From contig NZ_CP110535.1 of NCBI RefSeq assembly GCF_026104355.1, forward strand, positions 4,092,001 to 4,156,000: DNA of 64,000 nucleotides, written 5' to 3'. The stretch comes from Halomonas sp. BDJS001. GTDB lineage: Bacteria; Pseudomonadota; Gammaproteobacteria; Pseudomonadales; Halomonadaceae. Both the position numbers and the translations under genes were made by a program. The notes under the pieces are model-generated. The model was not told the DNA's origin. It made no database searches and saw only the letters and a list, made by a program, of their open reading frames with translations. This document shows positions 55,434-63,235 of this stretch, one piece after another; the stretch's first letter is position 1; each line of letters opens with the position of its first letter.

Positions 55434-55892
55434 TTACTCTGCTTGAGCGATGGAGTATGTCTGCCACCCGGTTGGCGACGCTTCTCCCAACCAATACGCT
55501 AGTACCGCCTGGCTGGCCGGGAATAACGGCGTGGGAAGCGTACCGGGACGGAACCAGCGCCATTGAGTGAATACTTCCGGCTCAAGCACTAATGCATCAG
55601 CCTCCTGTTCCACGTTGGCGATTACTGCCCCTGTCACTATAGAGGCTGCACTATTCAAGTTCTGAGTAATCGCCAGCAGTTTAGTACGCTGCAACTCGGA
55701 AATACCCGTCTCTTCAGCAACTTCGCGAACAGCCGCCGCTTCAAATGACTCTCCCGCATCAACATGCCCACCCGGCAAACACCAGCTTGGCGATTCACCA
55801 GGTTTATCGCGGTAGCCAAGCAGTACTGCTCCGTCAGGCCGGATAAGAATAGCGCCAACACCGATAATAGGCTGTCCGATACTGTCCATCAT
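55434..55892 (-). CDS. NUDIX hydrolase
   Basis: A 152-residue pyrophosphohydrolase. The NUDIX box is intact: G-x5-E-x7-REVAEETGI within GGHVDAGESFEAAAVREVAEETGI. Substrate unknown (nucleotide sugar, dNTP or similar). It ends 6 bases from the convergent Lrp gene and is probably expressed alone. Confidence 0.9.
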   Translation of the reverse strand: MMDSIGQPIIGVGAILIRPDGAVLLGYRDKPGESPSWCLPGGHVDAGESFEAAAVREVAEETGISELQRTKLLAITQNLNSAASIVTGAVIANVEQEADALVLEPEVFTQWRWFRPGTLPTPLFPASQAVLAYWLGEASPTGWQTYSIAQAE

Positions 55893-55929
55893 TAACCCTT
55901 TTCCAGATCAGCTAGAGCACATAGGTAAC

Positions 55930-56355
55930 TTAAGCCGTCAGCCCAATCCCGCGCAATATCACCGAGGTGACCGACTGCACAGCTTTTTCGAACTGCAGGT
56001 CATCCAGCGGTTGGTCGTCATTAAGCAAGCAGATTTGGTAGTCGAAGTCGGCATAGTGCTGAGTGGAAGCCCAAATCATATAAAGGAGGTATGAAGGCTC
56101 GACGGGGTTGATTTGACCTGACTCGACCCACTCGCGAATTTTCGACTCTTTGAGCTTGGCCCATTCATAGAGGTTGTCGCGCAAGCGCTCTTTAAGGATC
56201 GGCGCGCCCTGCATCACCTCGGCCGCCCATACTTTCGAGCCGTGGGCGCGATTGCGGGAGTGGTTCATCTTGGCGTAAATGTAGTTGGAAAGTACGCCAT
56301 GGGGAGCATCTTTACTTTGGTTTACCAAATCTCGTCCTGTGCTCCCGTTATGCAT
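55930..56355 (-). pseudogene. RutR-like TetR regulator lacking its DNA-binding domain
   Basis: 141 residues align with only the C-terminal ligand domain of RutR (the uracil-sensing pyrimidine-catabolism regulator). LSNYIYAKMNHSR, VMQGAPILKE and the identical MIWASTQHYADF are recognisable. The N-terminal HTH (about 75-85 residues) is absent, and none of the three frames upstream encodes it. Instead a terminator hairpin and the dihydropyrimidinase gene lie there. It is therefore a 5'-deleted gene; a short start (MHNGSTGR...) could still give a domain-only protein. Confidence 0.75.
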
Positions 56356-56384
56356 TCCATGTCCCTATACCTCTGAATTACAAA

Positions 56385-56416
56385 CCAAAAAAGCACCATC
56401 GCAGGGCGACAGTGCT
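56385..56416 (-). terminator. Terminator of the dihydropyrimidinase operon
   Basis: Minus strand: an AGCACTGTCGC/GCGATGGTGCT stem (56392-56416, 9 of 11 pairs, CCT loop) followed by TTTTTT. It lies 133 bases past the dihydropyrimidinase stop and before the truncated RutR-like gene. Confidence 0.75.
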
Positions 56417-56548
56417 GAGCAGAGGTCATCTTTAAACAATTAAGTTACGGTTGTCGCAAGTGCCAACAGATTCTTACTGCTATAAGCGCTTAAAGCACCA
56501 TTTTAGTTGGAGTCTAGATACCTAGCTCACTCATCAGCACTCACTATT

Positions 56549-57976
56549 TCAGGTCTCAAAAGGATGCCGAGAAGGTACCAGACTTGATTTACCTCGCGGA
56601 ATAAACTTACCTTTTCCGGCGCTTCCCACCGGACGCCCATTTTCTGCCACTACTTCACCATTAGAAATAACGGTGACTGGATATCCTTTTAGCTCCATGC
56701 CTTCATAAGGGGTGTAATCACAATTATGGTTAAGCATGGACTGCGATATGGTCACTCGTTTGTGAGGATCCCAGATCGCAATATCGGCGTCGGAACCAAT
56801 GGCTATGGTGCCTTTTTGCGGATACATACCATACACTTTGGCATGATTCGTCGCCGATAGGGCAACGAACTGATTAAGGCTGATACGTCCTTCAGATACA
56901 CCTTTACTGAAAAGAATCGGCAAACGAGTCTCCACGCCGGGTATACCGTTGGGCACATACTTGAAACTGGTATCAGCTCCCGCTTTTTTCTTGCCCGTAT
57001 CGCTTTCATAAATAAACGGGCAGTGATCAGAGGTAAAAGTCGAGAAAACGTCTCTAGCCAGCGCATCCCAGCAGGCTTTCTGATTGGCTTCATCGCGCGG
57101 CGGCGGGCTGCACACGTACTTGCTGCCCTCCATGTTAGTGTTATCCAGATCGTCCGCGGTCAGCGTCAAATACTGCGGGCATGTTTCAGCGTAGATGGGC
57201 AGACCACGGCGCTTCGCCCATTCGATCTGCTCAATGACGTCACCGCCGGACACGTGCACCACAAACAAGGGCACATCCACCAGCTCGGCAAAGCTGATCG
57301 CGCGGTGGGTCGCCTCGCGCTCGACCACGATAGGACGTGACTCGGCATGGCCGCGCGGCCCGGTCTGGCCCGCCTTCTCAAGGCGCTCGGTCATTTGCTG
57401 GATCGCGTCGAAATTCTCCGCATGCACCATAGTCAGGGCATTTTCGCGGCGCGTGGCCTCCATCACCTTGAAGATTTCGCCGTCGTTCAACGCCATGTCC
57501 TGGTAGGTCATGAAGATCTTAACCGACGTGACCCCGCCCTGAACCACCTGGGGCAGCTCCTCTTCGAGCGCCTGAGGCGTCGGGTCGGTAATGATGGCGT
57601 GCAGAGCGTAGTCGATGTAGCACTTACCCGCAGCCCGCTGGTGGTGCTCTTCAACGGACGCGAGAAGCGACTTGCCCCGTTCCTGAAGCGAGAAGGGAAT
57701 CACCGTCGTGTTACCGCCGCAAGCCGCCGAGCGCGTTCCAGATTCGAAGTCATCGGCCATGACGGTACCATCACTTGTCGGTTGCGCCAGATGTACATGG
57801 CTGTCGATCCCGCCGGGCATGACCAGCAGACCGGCCGCGTCGATATCGCGCTCGGCCGCGCCCAGCCTGTCCGCCAATGCCACCACCTTGCCGTTTCTGA
57901 TCCCCACATCGCACTGCATGGTGTCGCTTGCGGTAACCACGGTTCCGTTACGAATGATTAAATCGAATCCGGTCAT
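56549..57976 (-). CDS. hydA: Dihydropyrimidinase/D-hydantoinase
   Basis: A 475-residue cyclic amidohydrolase opening dihydrouracil, hydantoins or similar rings to N-carbamoyl acids. Binuclear metal ligands are visible: HVH (in DSHVHLAQP), the carboxylated Lys in SVKIFMTY, His in VHAEN and VHVSG, and Asp in TSDHCPF. Family length. It lies in an operon with an AtzF C-domain-like gene, a transporter and oxidases. No dihydropyrimidine dehydrogenase or beta-ureidopropionase is adjacent, so the substrate may not be a pyrimidine. Confidence 0.92.
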   Translation of the reverse strand: MTGFDLIIRNGTVVTASDTMQCDVGIRNGKVVALADRLGAAERDIDAAGLLVMPGGIDSHVHLAQPTSDGTVMADDFESGTRSAACGGNTTVIPFSLQERGKSLLASVEEHHQRAAGKCYIDYALHAIITDPTPQALEEELPQVVQGGVTSVKIFMTYQDMALNDGEIFKVMEATRRENALTMVHAENFDAIQQMTERLEKAGQTGPRGHAESRPIVVEREATHRAISFAELVDVPLFVVHVSGGDVIEQIEWAKRRGLPIYAETCPQYLTLTADDLDNTNMEGSKYVCSPPPRDEANQKACWDALARDVFSTFTSDHCPFIYESDTGKKKAGADTSFKYVPNGIPGVETRLPILFSKGVSEGRISLNQFVALSATNHAKVYGMYPQKGTIAIGSDADIAIWDPHKRVTISQSMLNHNCDYTPYEGMELKGYPVTVISNGEVVAENGRPVGSAGKGKFIPRGKSSLVPSRHPFET

Positions 57977-58060
57977 AAAGGTGCCTTTACTATTATGGTA
58001 GTATTTTAAACTTCAATAGCTTAGCTATCTTTTCTTGATTAGCACTCAGACTTTTGAAGG

Positions 58061-58462
58061 CTATGCTTTTTTAGCAGCGAGATATTTATGCCAGCCACCT
58101 TCGTTGGTAATATCCACGACGTCGGTGCCAGTAATTTCCTCTGCACGCATTTTCATGCTCAAAGAGCCACTACCATCCTCCATTTCAATAACTCCCAGCT
58201 CCAATTCGGAAGGCTCATTAGGCAGTAGTGATTCACGGAGTTGCGCGTAACTGACTTCATAGAGTTCGCCGGGAATAGACTGCCCACCTTGCTCGACAGG
58301 CCATAAGCCGGGAAACTCATCTCGCACGGAGTAAAAACGATACTTAGCAGCGGTCTTGGCAGCGCCCAAAAACTTCGCTTCCTGCAAAGCAAAATTGATG
58401 CTCCCACCAGACATCGCCTGACCGTTAACAAACATCAAAACTGTTTTCGTTTTTTCACTCAT
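58061..58462 (-). CDS. Allophanate-hydrolase C-terminal-domain-like protein
   Basis: A 133-residue protein similar in pattern to the stand-alone C-terminal domain of allophanate hydrolase (AtzF/DUR1,2), a gamma-glutamylcyclotransferase-like fold. FVNGQAMSGGSINFALQEA resembles the usual GAHLSGxxLN start, and IEMEDGSGSLSMKMR the GTVELEDG segment. In AtzF this domain decarboxylates N-carboxycarbamate. No amidase domain is present. The stand-alone form beside a hydantoinase is worth attention. ATG has GAGAG upstream. Confidence 0.68.
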   Translation of the reverse strand: MSEKTKTVLMFVNGQAMSGGSINFALQEAKFLGAAKTAAKYRFYSVRDEFPGLWPVEQGGQSIPGELYEVSYAQLRESLLPNEPSELELGVIEMEDGSGSLSMKMRAEEITGTDVVDITNEGGWHKYLAAKKA

Positions 58463-58477
58463 AAGTTTTCTCTCTAT

Positions 58478-59359
58478 TTAATGTTGATGGCGCTCATTGA
58501 TAATGAGGTAACCACCTGCCATAGCGACAAGGCCTGCCCCGATAAACGTGGCTTTAGTGGGATAGTCGCCGAAAAACCAGTAGCCAATGAGCGTGGCCCA
58601 AATAAGCTGTGAATATAAAAAAGGCGATACCAGAGATGCTGAGGCCGAGCGCATGGCTTCGATCAGTGCAAAGTGGCTCAATGCACCTAGTAATCCGATC
58701 AGAACAAATAGGGCGATATCTTTACTCTCCACAGGCACCCAGAAAAAGGGAACCGCTAGCGTACTTACTACGCCGCCGGCGGCGGCGGTATACAGCAGCG
58801 AAGTAAGCGCGGAATCCTGTGCGGCAAAGTAGCGTGTCGCCAATTGATAGAGCGCAAAGCAGACCGCCATGCCAACCGGCAACAGAAGATTGGCGTTCAG
58901 ACCTCCCACGTCGGGCTGTACGGCAATCAAGACACCTGAGAATCCGCACAAGGCCGCCAGAAGGCGCTTGGCGCCGACCTTCTCTTTCAAAAGCGGTATT
59001 GCCAGTAGCGTGACGATCAGCGGCGAGCTGAAGTTGACGACGTAGACCTGAGTAAGCGGTAAAACCCGCACCGACAGGTACGCAAACAGCGTGGCGCCAA
59101 GCAGCAGCACCCCCCGGCCCAACTGACCCCAGGGCGCACGGCTTTCGAGCTCGGCCCGAGTGAGCCGCCCCATGATGGCCAGTAGTACTACCAGCACGAT
59201 CAGGTGAACGCTGTAGCGCGACCACGCCAGCTGCACCGGCGAGTAGTGATCGCCCAGATACTTGGCCAGAGAGTCCATGCCCACGAAAAGTGCTGCAGCG
59301 GCGAGCATACAGGCAATGCCGTGAAGCGGACGCTGTGCTGGCATAGTCACCACGCTCAT
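58478..59359 (-). CDS. EamA/DMT-family transporter
   Basis: A 293-residue inner-membrane protein with ten predicted helices in two EamA repeats. Probably exports or imports a small metabolite of the operon. Its ATG overlaps the stop codon of the fused oxidoreductase gene (ATGA), so it is translationally coupled. Confidence 0.9.
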   Translation of the reverse strand: MSVVTMPAQRPLHGIACMLAAAALFVGMDSLAKYLGDHYSPVQLAWSRYSVHLIVLVVLLAIMGRLTRAELESRAPWGQLGRGVLLLGATLFAYLSVRVLPLTQVYVVNFSSPLIVTLLAIPLLKEKVGAKRLLAALCGFSGVLIAVQPDVGGLNANLLLPVGMAVCFALYQLATRYFAAQDSALTSLLYTAAAGGVVSTLAVPFFWVPVESKDIALFVLIGLLGALSHFALIEAMRSASASLVSPFLYSQLIWATLIGYWFFGDYPTKATFIGAGLVAMAGGYLIINERHQH

Positions 59360-62328
59360 GTGACCGGCTGCCCTTCAAAACGATTGAGCGAAAAAGGCGT
59401 TAGATCCCAATCGCTCTTGCCACGCGTAATCAAATCTGCCGTGATCCGGCCAACCAACGGCCCCAAGGTAAAGCCATTGGATGTGACGGCGTTGTAAAAG
59501 CCCGGGCGATGCTCTACCTCTCCCAATATGGGCGCGCCATCAATGTTGATATTGATCGCCGCCCAGGTACGCAGCACGCGCAGCTGATTCAACGCTGGCA
59601 ACACGTGCTGGGCGACCCACAGATTGCCTTCGATACTTTCCAGAAGCGGGCGCTGGTAACCAAAGGGTATACTCAGCCCCGCCGGCCAGCCGCCGCCTAT
59701 GATTACGTTTCCGTTGGCCGCCTGCTTCAACGTCAGATGACGATCGGCGTGGGCAAGCAACACATCTACAATGGGCTCGGCGGCTTCGGTGACGATCATC
59801 TGCAAAGGGGCCGCATGAACGGGCACATGCACCCCGGCCAGCTTGCCGATCTCACCCGCCCAGGCGCCGGCGGCGTTCACTACCTTGTTGGCACGATAGC
59901 GACAGCCGCTAATGGTGGTGACCACCCACCGACCATTGGCGTGTTCCACCTTATGCACCCCATCGCCGGTAAAAAAACGCGCCCCAGCCTGCTTGGCCGC
60001 CCGAACCAGGGCGGGGGTGGCGAGCAACGGGTTAATTTTCCCCTCCTCGCTACACCACGCCCCGCCGACCACAGCATCAGTAATCGCGGGCAGCTTACGC
60101 TCGATATCGCCACGGCCGACAATTTGTGTATCGATTCCCAGCGAGCGCTCCAATGTCGCTTTTCTTTCAAGAAAGCGCATCTGCGCATCGCTTTCAGCCA
60201 CCATGATGCCACCGCTGCGCTTGAACTCGATATCGCTATCGAGCTCACAAGCCAAGGCCTCCCAAAGCGAGGCGCTGGCTTTTTGAAGCGGCAGCGTGCT
60301 GGCGGCGGGGCCACCTCCCCTTTCAGCTTTCGTACCAAAATCAAACGACAGTAGCTGAACGTGTAGGCTACCCGCGTTGGCGCCGGATGCCTGACCATTG
60401 GGCAGACCGCGATCGAGTACCGCCACCTCCACCCCTTGTTTAGCCAGCTCCATGGCGGTAGAGCTTCCAGCAACGCCAGCGCCGATCACCAGTACGTCGA
60501 CCTCAATAAGAGGTCGAGAATCGATAGGCTGATGACGAGCAGGAGTGACAGGCGGCGTCACGCGCCGGTGCCCGGCCCACTCGCCCTTTTCGATGGCCAG
60601 GGCCCCAATGGCAACCGGCTTGATCGGATTTTGCGGTGCCGGCAGATCAAACTGACTGCCCGATTTTTGATCGGTGGCGATCAGCATGCTAACCGTCGAG
60701 GCGCAGTAACGCCCTTGGCACCGCCCCATACCCGCGCGGGTCTGACGTTTGATCAAAGCTACGTCGCTACACGCATCGCGTCCACTCAGAATCTCTTTGG
60801 CAGTAATGCCTTCGCAGCGGCAGATGATCGTATCGTCGGTAACGCCCGCCAGCGGCTTGAGCGGCGATGCAAAGGCGCCCCACAGCGCCTGTTGAAAACG
60901 CCGATGCTGTCGTTGCCGAGCTTGCCAGGACGAGGAGGGAGCATTCGTGTGATAACCACAGTACTTGGCAGCGGTAATGCCCGAAAGTGCTCCCTGGGCG
61001 AGAGCTAGCTGGGCGCCGCCGAATCCGCCGGCCTCACCGGCAACGAAAACGCCCTCGACGTTACAGCTGCCATCCGCCGCGCGCTCAGCTGAAAGCACCT
61101 TGAGGGCTGAAGCCGTGGCGGGCGCGTAGTGGTGCTCGACCCCTAGCAGCCGGCTGATTTCGGCCTGCGGCTGGAAGCCATAGCCAAGACCTACCGCTTT
61201 AACGTCAAGCTGCCGGGTCGGTTGTCCCAGTTCTCCCTCGGAAGTAACCGGCGCCAGCACCACGCTTTCGACGGCAATTTCGCCCTTGATCGCCGCAATA
61301 GCGTAGCCATCGAAAATAGGAACGCGGGCACGCTTGAGAGTAAGCAGGTAGCCAAGCCCGGCGCCGATCAAGGACGGCGAATGGCGAGTCGCCTGACCAG
61401 TCTGCGTAAATGCAGTTAGTGACGTCAGCTTTGCACTTTCCACTACCCCCGCCACTTCGACGCCCGCCGAGACCAGTTCCGCCGCAACCTGCAGGTTGAG
61501 CGGCCCATTGCCCGCGACCAGAATAGGGCCGGGTGGTGCCGTGCGGTAGGAGCGCAGTAGAGTTTGCAGGCCGCCAGTGGTCATCACTCCGGGAAGCGTC
61601 CAACCGGGTACGGGGTAGGGCCGCTCTGTGGCGCCGGTGGCAATGACAATAGCCTGGGGTTCGACGATCAGCGCCTGACCATTTCGCTCGACCCCAATTC
61701 GCATCTGATCAAAGCGCTCGCGAAATGCCCCCCAGACCAGAGTGTTACGCCACTGCTGAACGTCCGCTTGTTCAAGCTTTTTGATTAGCGCGCGGCCCGC
61801 CTGCATCTGCTTATCCGGCGCATTGCCATCTTTTGTCGAATAGGCCGATGATAGCTGCTTGAAATACTGTCCGCCAAGACTTGTGCGCTCATCAATCAAG
61901 AGTACACTCGCCCCCGCCTCGCGCGCCGAGAGCGCAGCCTGTAAACCGGCGGGCCCTCCGCCGATGACCAGTACATCAATCGCCACCACCTCAAGCGAAG
62001 CAGCTCGGGTAGAGCTTTGACGTTGCGCATCGATATCGAACGGGGTTTTATAGGGGTGTCGCTTGACCGTCTGGCCCTGCTGAACAGGCGTCATGCAGGC
62101 GCGCATGCCGGAGCGGCCGTCGACGCTGACCAGACACTCGAAACAGGCGCCCATGCCGCAATAATGTCCATGGGTTCCCCCCAGACGGCCTTCTCGCTGA
62201 GACAGGTGGCCAGCGCCAACAAGTGCGGCCCCCAGGCTTTGGCCTTCAAGGGCGCTGACCTTCTTGCCTTCGAAGGTAAAGGTTATCTCTTTAGCTTTTT
62301 TAGAGATCCTGCTTCCCAGCGCGTCCAT
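59356..62328 (-). CDS. Fused HcnA-HcnB-HcnC-type amino/imino-acid dehydrogenase
   Basis: A 990-residue single polypeptide combining three subunits that are separate in hydrogen cyanide synthase, octopine/nopaline oxidase and D-hydroxyproline dehydrogenase. Residues about 10-100 form a [2Fe-2S] ferredoxin domain (CGMGACFEC...RAC). About 112-600 is an FAD/NAD(P) oxidoreductase (VLVIGGGPAGLQAA near 116) with a BFD-like [2Fe-2S] site (CRCEG near 503, then GMGRCQGRYC). About 607-990 is a DAO-type FAD oxidase (VLVIGAGVAGSSTA near 609, and a C-terminal GFTLGPLVG). AGGAGG lies before the ATG. It should oxidise a secondary amine or D/imino acid; the lyase downstream of it in the pathway supports an imino-acid route. 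Confidence 0.87.
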   Translation of the reverse strand: MDALGSRISKKAKEITFTFEGKKVSALEGQSLGAALVGAGHLSQREGRLGGTHGHYCGMGACFECLVSVDGRSGMRACMTPVQQGQTVKRHPYKTPFDIDAQRQSSTRAASLEVVAIDVLVIGGGPAGLQAALSAREAGASVLLIDERTSLGGQYFKQLSSAYSTKDGNAPDKQMQAGRALIKKLEQADVQQWRNTLVWGAFRERFDQMRIGVERNGQALIVEPQAIVIATGATERPYPVPGWTLPGVMTTGGLQTLLRSYRTAPPGPILVAGNGPLNLQVAAELVSAGVEVAGVVESAKLTSLTAFTQTGQATRHSPSLIGAGLGYLLTLKRARVPIFDGYAIAAIKGEIAVESVVLAPVTSEGELGQPTRQLDVKAVGLGYGFQPQAEISRLLGVEHHYAPATASALKVLSAERAADGSCNVEGVFVAGEAGGFGGAQLALAQGALSGITAAKYCGYHTNAPSSSWQARQRQHRRFQQALWGAFASPLKPLAGVTDDTIICRCEGITAKEILSGRDACSDVALIKRQTRAGMGRCQGRYCASTVSMLIATDQKSGSQFDLPAPQNPIKPVAIGALAIEKGEWAGHRRVTPPVTPARHQPIDSRPLIEVDVLVIGAGVAGSSTAMELAKQGVEVAVLDRGLPNGQASGANAGSLHVQLLSFDFGTKAERGGGPAASTLPLQKASASLWEALACELDSDIEFKRSGGIMVAESDAQMRFLERKATLERSLGIDTQIVGRGDIERKLPAITDAVVGGAWCSEEGKINPLLATPALVRAAKQAGARFFTGDGVHKVEHANGRWVVTTISGCRYRANKVVNAAGAWAGEIGKLAGVHVPVHAAPLQMIVTEAAEPIVDVLLAHADRHLTLKQAANGNVIIGGGWPAGLSIPFGYQRPLLESIEGNLWVAQHVLPALNQLRVLRTWAAININIDGAPILGEVEHRPGFYNAVTSNGFTLGPLVGRITADLITRGKSDWDLTPFSLNRFEGQPVT

Positions 62329-62337
62329 TGAAGCCTC

Positions 62338-63216
62338 CTATTTCAACGAAAGCTTGCGAACGATGTCATCGGCCCACGCCTTGTCCTCAGAGGGCGAGGG
62401 AAGGCGCGGAGGACGCGGATGCCCAACGCTTTTTCCCATCGACTCGAGCAGCGCCTTGGTGCCGGATACGTAGCGATGGCCGAACACGAAATCAATGACC
62501 GGCAGAATGTGGCGATACACCTCCCTGGCGCGATCCAGATCCTTTTCCACCACCGTGGTGGTGTATAGATCGGCAAACTCCTTAGGCATAACGTTGGAGC
62601 CAACCGCTACCCAGCCGATCGCGCCTTCCACGTAGGATTCAAACCCCAGCACCCCGCCAAACACGCCTATCTTATCGCCGCATAGCCTCAAAATATCGCG
62701 CACGCGCGTAATCTCTAGCGTCGACTCCTTGATGTAAGCCACGTTTTCGATCTCGGCAAGCCGTGCCACCGTTTCGGGCATCATGTCCACGTTGGCCGCA
62801 TTGGGATTGTTGTAGATCATAATTGGCAGCGAGACCGCGTCGGATACCTGCTTGTAGTGGTGATAGAGCTCGTCTTCGGTGGGACAGCTGTAGTAAGGCG
62901 GAATGATCATCAGTCCGTCCGCGCCAAGCTGTTCGGCTTCCTGGCTGTAACGAATAACATCATTGGTATTTTCAGCGCCGGTACCTACCAGCACGGGAAC
63001 GCGACCACCGGCTTGATCGATCACGGTCTTGGCCACCAGACGGCGCTCGTCGTCGGTCATCGAAAGAAATTCACCGGTACTACCAAGCGGGATCAACCCA
63101 TGGATGCCCTGCTCAATCTGCCAATCGATAAACGTGCGCAGTCTCTCTACGTCGACTTCCAAGTCTTTATCGAAAGGTGTAATAAGAACACTATAAGTAC
63201 CAGCAAACTGGGACAT
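62338..63216 (-). CDS. DapA-family lyase/deaminase (class I aldolase)
   Basis: A 292-residue TIM-barrel of the dihydrodipicolinate synthase/N-acetylneuraminate lyase family. Visible are LGSTGEF (DapA GTTGE site, Ser for one Thr), the catalytic Tyr in IMIYNNPN and the Schiff-base Lys in YIKEST. It is in an operon with an imino-acid-type dehydrogenase and TRAP transporter and is not near lysine genes. It is therefore more likely a catabolic lyase or deaminase, such as pyrroline-4-hydroxy-2-carboxylate deaminase, than true DapA. GGAG precedes the ATG. Confidence 0.85.
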   Translation of the reverse strand: MSQFAGTYSVLITPFDKDLEVDVERLRTFIDWQIEQGIHGLIPLGSTGEFLSMTDDERRLVAKTVIDQAGGRVPVLVGTGAENTNDVIRYSQEAEQLGADGLMIIPPYYSCPTEDELYHHYKQVSDAVSLPIMIYNNPNAANVDMMPETVARLAEIENVAYIKESTLEITRVRDILRLCGDKIGVFGGVLGFESYVEGAIGWVAVGSNVMPKEFADLYTTTVVEKDLDRAREVYRHILPVIDFVFGHRYVSGTKALLESMGKSVGHPRPPRLPSPSEDKAWADDIVRKLSLK

Positions 63217-63235
63217 TTAATTCTCCGACTCAACG

